8,751 nt of DNA from Spirochaetaceae bacterium (GTDB lineage Bacteria > Spirochaetota > Spirochaetia > CADAEX01): contig WRFK01000056.1 of assembly GCA_009778835.1 (NCBI GenBank), forward strand, positions 1 through 8,751, in the 5' to 3' direction. The translations under genes were made by a program, and so were the position numbers. Positions within the stretch are counted from its first letter, which is position 1, and the number at the start of each line of letters is the position of its first letter. Shown piece by piece: positions 6,476 to 8,751 of this stretch. The notes under the pieces are model-generated. The model saw nothing but the letters and a program-made list of their open reading frames with translations, had not been told where the DNA came from and made no database searches.

Positions 6476-7252
6476 TTATTTTTCTTCAATGCCAAAGAAC
6501 CCAAGACTATTTTTGAAAAAGATATCTGCAGCTTCTTCCACATCAAGATTTACTAATTCCGCAATAAACTCTACAGTCGAATGTATGTAAGCAGGCTTAT
6601 TTCTTTTCCCTTTGTATCCCGAAGGCACCATAAAAGGGCTTTCTGTTTCAACAAGCATCCTTTCTATAGGCATATTTTTTACAGTATCATGAAGATTTTT
6701 CGCATTTCTATATGTAACATTCCCTGCAAAAGAGATGAAAAGGTTAAGATCAAGCGCTTTTTTAGCATATTCCCAATCTTCTGAAAAACAGTGCAATATG
6801 CCCCCTCTTGGCGGTAATTTTTGCTTTAATATTTCGAAAACATCATTTCCAGCATCCCTGTTATGGATAATAACAGGAAGGTTATATTGCTGAGCCATCT
6901 CAAGTTGCTTAATAAATAGTTCTATTTGTGATTTTTTGTCGCCAAACTTCCGATAATAATCTAAGCCGATTTCCCCAATTGCAACTATGCGGTCATATTT
7001 AACACCAAGGTCAATTTTTTGCTCCCAGTCTTTACCGGGATGGGCAACTTCGGAAGGAGAAACACCTATACTATGATAAATATTAGTGGCAGTTTTAAGA
7101 TTTTCATAAACAATGAAAAAATCATGAAGACTATTGCAAATGCTTACAATATGCTCCACTTTTTCATGTTTTGCCTCATGAATAATAATAAGTTGTTCAA
7201 TAGGGTCCTCGTTGATAAGCCCTATATGAGCGTGAGTATCAAAGAATTTCAT
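6476..7252 (-). CDS. TatD-family metal-dependent hydrolase (deoxyribonuclease-like)
   Basis: Member of the TatD/YcfH branch of the amidohydrolase superfamily, metal-dependent phosphodiesterases linked to DNase activity; the physiological role is uncertain. The 258 residues are full length for the family (about 255-265). Metal-site residues seen are His7 and His9 (DTHAHI), Glu94 (AIGEIGLDYYR, 91-101), His130 (VIIHNRDA) and His154 (ILHCFS). The last expected ligand, Asp in the family motif ETD.PY, is Glu204 here (LVETESPF, 200-207; codon GAA). The common GxHP motif reads GVSPSEV (63-69). KGKRNKPAYI (214-223) is the typical C-terminal signature. The ATG at 7252 is preceded by a GGTGA-type Shine-Dalgarno and by an extended -10 promoter at 7307-7335. 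The gene is probably transcribed alone, given the hairpin after its stop. I leave the symbol blank because TatD, YcfH and YjjV are hard to tell apart from one sequence. Confidence 0.9.
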   Translation of the reverse strand: MKFFDTHAHIGLINEDPIEQLIIIHEAKHEKVEHIVSICNSLHDFFIVYENLKTATNIYHSIGVSPSEVAHPGKDWEQKIDLGVKYDRIVAIGEIGLDYYRKFGDKKSQIELFIKQLEMAQQYNLPVIIHNRDAGNDVFEILKQKLPPRGGILHCFSEDWEYAKKALDLNLFISFAGNVTYRNAKNLHDTVKNMPIERMLVETESPFMVPSGYKGKRNKPAYIHSTVEFIAELVNLDVEEAADIFFKNSLGFFGIEEK

Positions 7253-7306
7253 AATTCACCACTTTTAATTGATTTTTTAGTAACGAAACAGCTTTTATCA
7301 GCAAAA

Positions 7307-7335
7307 AGGATAACATGAACAATGACAGAGGTCAA
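7307..7335 (-). promoter_or_regulatory. Sigma70-type extended -10 promoter for the TatD gene
   Basis: On the minus strand, TTGACC (plus 7330-7335) and TATCCT (plus 7307-7312) are separated by exactly 17 bases, and a TGT triplet directly before the -10 supplies the extended -10 TG. The -35 matches the consensus at 5 of 6 positions and the -10 at 4 of 6. The start would fall near 7300, giving a leader of roughly 48 bases before the TatD ATG. Its -35 is 7 bases from the -35 of the opposite promoter. Confidence 0.6.
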
Positions 7336-7342
7336 CATATAT

Positions 7343-7371
7343 TTGACAAATATTGCCTAACATGCTATTCT
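7343..7371 (+). promoter_or_regulatory. Sigma70-type extended -10 promoter for the M23-bactofilin pair
   Basis: A perfect TTGACA (7343-7348), a 17-base spacer and TATTCT (7366-7371; 4 of 6), with TGC directly before the -10 giving an extended -10 element. The expected start near 7378 leaves a leader of about 18 bases, just enough for the AGGAG Shine-Dalgarno at 7384 and the GTG at 7396. This is the best promoter in the window, and the position fits the gene exactly. Confidence 0.75.
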
Positions 7372-7383
7372 CATTTTGGAAGT

Positions 7384-7388
7384 AGGAG
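7384..7388 (+). promoter_or_regulatory. Shine-Dalgarno of the M23 peptidase gene
   Basis: AGGAG ends seven bases before the GTG at 7396. It supports GTG as the start and hence the roughly 60-residue cytoplasmic tail before the membrane segment, rather than a start at a later ATG such as Met27. Confidence 0.75.
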
Positions 7389-7395
7389 AAAATAA

Positions 7396-8415
7396 GTGTC
7401 GCCATTAAGTAGTTATAAAAGAGCAGAAACAAATTTTGTTGGCAAAATAACTAAATTAATAAGTGCAATAGCAATGAAAATCTCATCCGCATTCAGCAAT
7501 ATGGTAAATGCAGGAAAACAGCGTTTTACTGTAATGCTTATACCTCATTCAGAGAAGAAAATATTTAACTTTAGAATATCGGTTTTCTCCCTTATTGTTA
7601 TTGTTTTTCTTATTGGTTGTATGCTTACCTCTTTTGTTATATTTACAACACAGTTTAAAGGGATGTCTGGACTGCTTAAATTGCGATCCGAAACTCTTGA
7701 AAAGAAAGAGACAGACCTTGAAATAATAAGGGACCAGATAGCAGAGCTAAAAAGAGTATCAAAAGTTTTCGAAGCATCTCTTGTAAAAACTCTTGGCATA
7801 AATAACCCATCTTCTGGCGGGGCAAGGGCTCAAAACAGCGATTTTATCTCATCTTTTTCCCATAGCAGGTCACAGGAAGAGGTTCTTTTACGCGAACTTG
7901 AGGATTTAAGAAGTTTAAGCCAATTTCTTAGAGAATCTGTTGAGTCTTTTGAGGAAATAAGGGAACTTCTTATAGCGCAGGGTGATTTGCTTGTTGAGCT
8001 TCCAAGTATATGGCCGCTTAAAAATGTAAGAGGCAGAATTACAAACTATTTTGGCCCTCAAATACACCCATTTACAAAACAATGGTATCTCCATAAGGGT
8101 ATAGACCTTGCGTATCAGCAGGGAACTCCTATTATCTCTACCGCAAGTGGAAAAGTTATTGAAAAAGGGTATGAAGCTACAGGGTTTGGAAATTATATTC
8201 TTATAAGACATAAATATGGATTTTTTACAAAATATGCCCATTTGGACAAGATATATGTTCGGGAAGGCGAAACAGTAAGCCAGGGACAGGTTATTGGAAC
8301 AATGGGAAACACAGGACTTTCTACAGCGCCTCATTTACACTATGAAGTCAGAATTGGTTCACAAGTCGTTGACCCCGAAAGATACCTTAATATAAGAAGC
8401 AGGCCTAGTGAGTGA
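7396..8415 (+). CDS. Membrane-anchored M23 (LytM) peptidoglycan endopeptidase
   Basis: Predicted zinc endopeptidase that cleaves peptidoglycan cross-links in the periplasm. The 339 residues run as follows: a basic cytoplasmic tail (1-60) ending in RFTVMLIPHSEKKIFNFRIS (43-62), which looks like a beta-hairpin; one transmembrane helix (about 62-85); a coiled-coil-like stretch (about 95-130) and a second charged helix (about 158-200); then the M23 domain (about 205-335). The zinc ligands are all present: His233 and Asp237 in HKGIDLA and His315 in HLHYEV, with catalytic His282 (YAHLDKI) and His313. It is therefore probably an active enzyme and not a degenerate EnvC/NlpD-type activator. Helix plus coil before M23 resembles peptidases that partner with bactofilins, such as LmdC of Hyphomonas and Csd1 of Helicobacter, and a bactofilin gene follows 33 bases downstream. 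The GTG start is set by AGGAG and a promoter just upstream. Confidence 0.92.
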   Translation: MSPLSSYKRAETNFVGKITKLISAIAMKISSAFSNMVNAGKQRFTVMLIPHSEKKIFNFRISVFSLIVIVFLIGCMLTSFVIFTTQFKGMSGLLKLRSETLEKKETDLEIIRDQIAELKRVSKVFEASLVKTLGINNPSSGGARAQNSDFISSFSHSRSQEEVLLRELEDLRSLSQFLRESVESFEEIRELLIAQGDLLVELPSIWPLKNVRGRITNYFGPQIHPFTKQWYLHKGIDLAYQQGTPIISTASGKVIEKGYEATGFGNYILIRHKYGFFTKYAHLDKIYVREGETVSQGQVIGTMGNTGLSTAPHLHYEVRIGSQVVDPERYLNIRSRPSE

Positions 8416-8448
8416 TTTTCTATTTGACGGGAAAAGGCGGGAATCGTA

Positions 8449-8751
8449 ATGAGTAATAGTTTTGTTGAAGATGGAACATTTGTTAACTCCATTGTTGGTG
8501 AAGGGACCAGACTAAATGGCGAGTTGGATTTAAACGGACTTTTAAGAATAGATGGCGATTTTTCGGGAACAATAAGAACTAATGGAAAAGTACTTATAGG
8601 CAAAAATGGCAGGGCAAAATGTACAATAACAGCAAGCACTGTTGTTATTGGCGGCGCTTTAAGGGGAAATATCTATTCTTCGGAAAAAGTTATAATACTC
8701 TCTTCAGGAATAATTTTTGGAAATATTTATACTCCAAGACTGATTGTTGAA
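8449..8751 (+). CDS. Bactofilin (polymer-forming cytoskeletal protein), 3'-truncated
   Basis: Starts at ATG 8449 and is still open at the window end (101 codons seen). Bactofilins self-assemble without nucleotide into filaments through a right-handed beta-helix. After a short flexible leader (1-15), repeating turns are visible: GEGTRLNGELDLNGLLRIDG (17-36), then DFSGTIRTNGKVLIGKNGRA (37-56), CTITASTVVIGGALRGNI, and SSEKVIILSSGIIFGNIYTP. The roughly 18-residue period of hydrophobic-glycine rungs, and phrases such as LRIDGDFSGTI and VVIGG.L.GNI, are typical of the bactofilin (DUF583) domain. A purine-rich AAGGCGGG about seven bases before the ATG is a plausible ribosome site. Co-transcription with the M23 gene 33 bases upstream is likely, because no separate promoter is convincing. 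Inferred role: a scaffold under the inner membrane that recruits the M23 peptidase to control cell shape or curvature. Confidence 0.9.
   Translation, partial: MSNSFVEDGTFVNSIVGEGTRLNGELDLNGLLRIDGDFSGTIRTNGKVLIGKNGRAKCTITASTVVIGGALRGNIYSSEKVIILSSGIIFGNIYTPRLIVE

Noticed and set aside
8424..8452. Promoter in the M23-bactofilin gap (TTGACG, 17 bases, TAATGA)
   Set aside because: The -35 is good but the -10 matches at only 2 of 6 positions and overlaps the bactofilin ATG, so co-transcription with the M23 gene is simpler.
1..8751. Mobile elements, CRISPR arrays, tRNA or rRNA genes, phage or defence genes
   Set aside because: Both strands are filled by recognisable housekeeping genes; no repeat array, transposase, cloverleaf or inverted terminal repeats were seen.

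Overview
This is an AT-rich bacterial window, about two thirds A+T by eye, and densely packed with genes. The cell-envelope pair at the right end (a single-pass M23 peptidase and a bactofilin) suggests a cell with a thin peptidoglycan wall, probably Gram-negative. The SPOUT methyltransferase and M23 protein look spirochaete-like to me (Spirochaetota), but that rests on remembered sequence style and should be treated as a weak inference. No mobile element, CRISPR array, tRNA, rRNA or phage gene was found.

Layout. The left end (1-681, + strand) is the 3' part of rlmB, which encodes a 23S rRNA ribose methyltransferase. It runs convergently into a long minus-strand block, with only 16 bases between the two stop codons. 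Read 5' to 3' on the minus strand, the block is a TatD-family hydrolase (7252-6476), a hairpin with a T-tract, dusB (6387-5389), then purF, purM, purN, purD and purE (5319 or 5370 down to 698). The pur genes are tightly spaced: 11 bases between purF and purM, none between purM and purN, 52 between purN and purD, and a 4-base ATGA overlap between purD and purE. This looks like one operon, possibly headed by dusB. To the right of the TatD gene, two back-to-back extended -10 promoters drive the TatD gene leftward and an M23 peptidase gene (7396-8415, + strand) rightward. A bactofilin gene follows (8449 to the window end, cut off).

Function. The pur block covers steps 1, 2, 3, 5 and 6 of de novo purine synthesis: PurF makes phosphoribosylamine, PurD makes GAR, PurN makes FGAR with formyl-folate, PurM closes the ring to AIR, and PurE carboxylates AIR. 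Step 4 (PurL or its subunits), purK and all later steps are absent from the window. The M23 peptidase and bactofilin probably form a cell-shape module in which a cytoplasmic polymer positions a periplasmic peptidoglycan hydrolase.

Most of the window is ordinary housekeeping sequence, and I do not see a clear undescribed system. The best leads are a short PurE with a mixed class I/class II active-site signature and no purK nearby, a TatD protein with Glu in place of a metal-binding Asp, the M23-bactofilin module with its basic cytoplasmic tail, and the unusual start region of purF.
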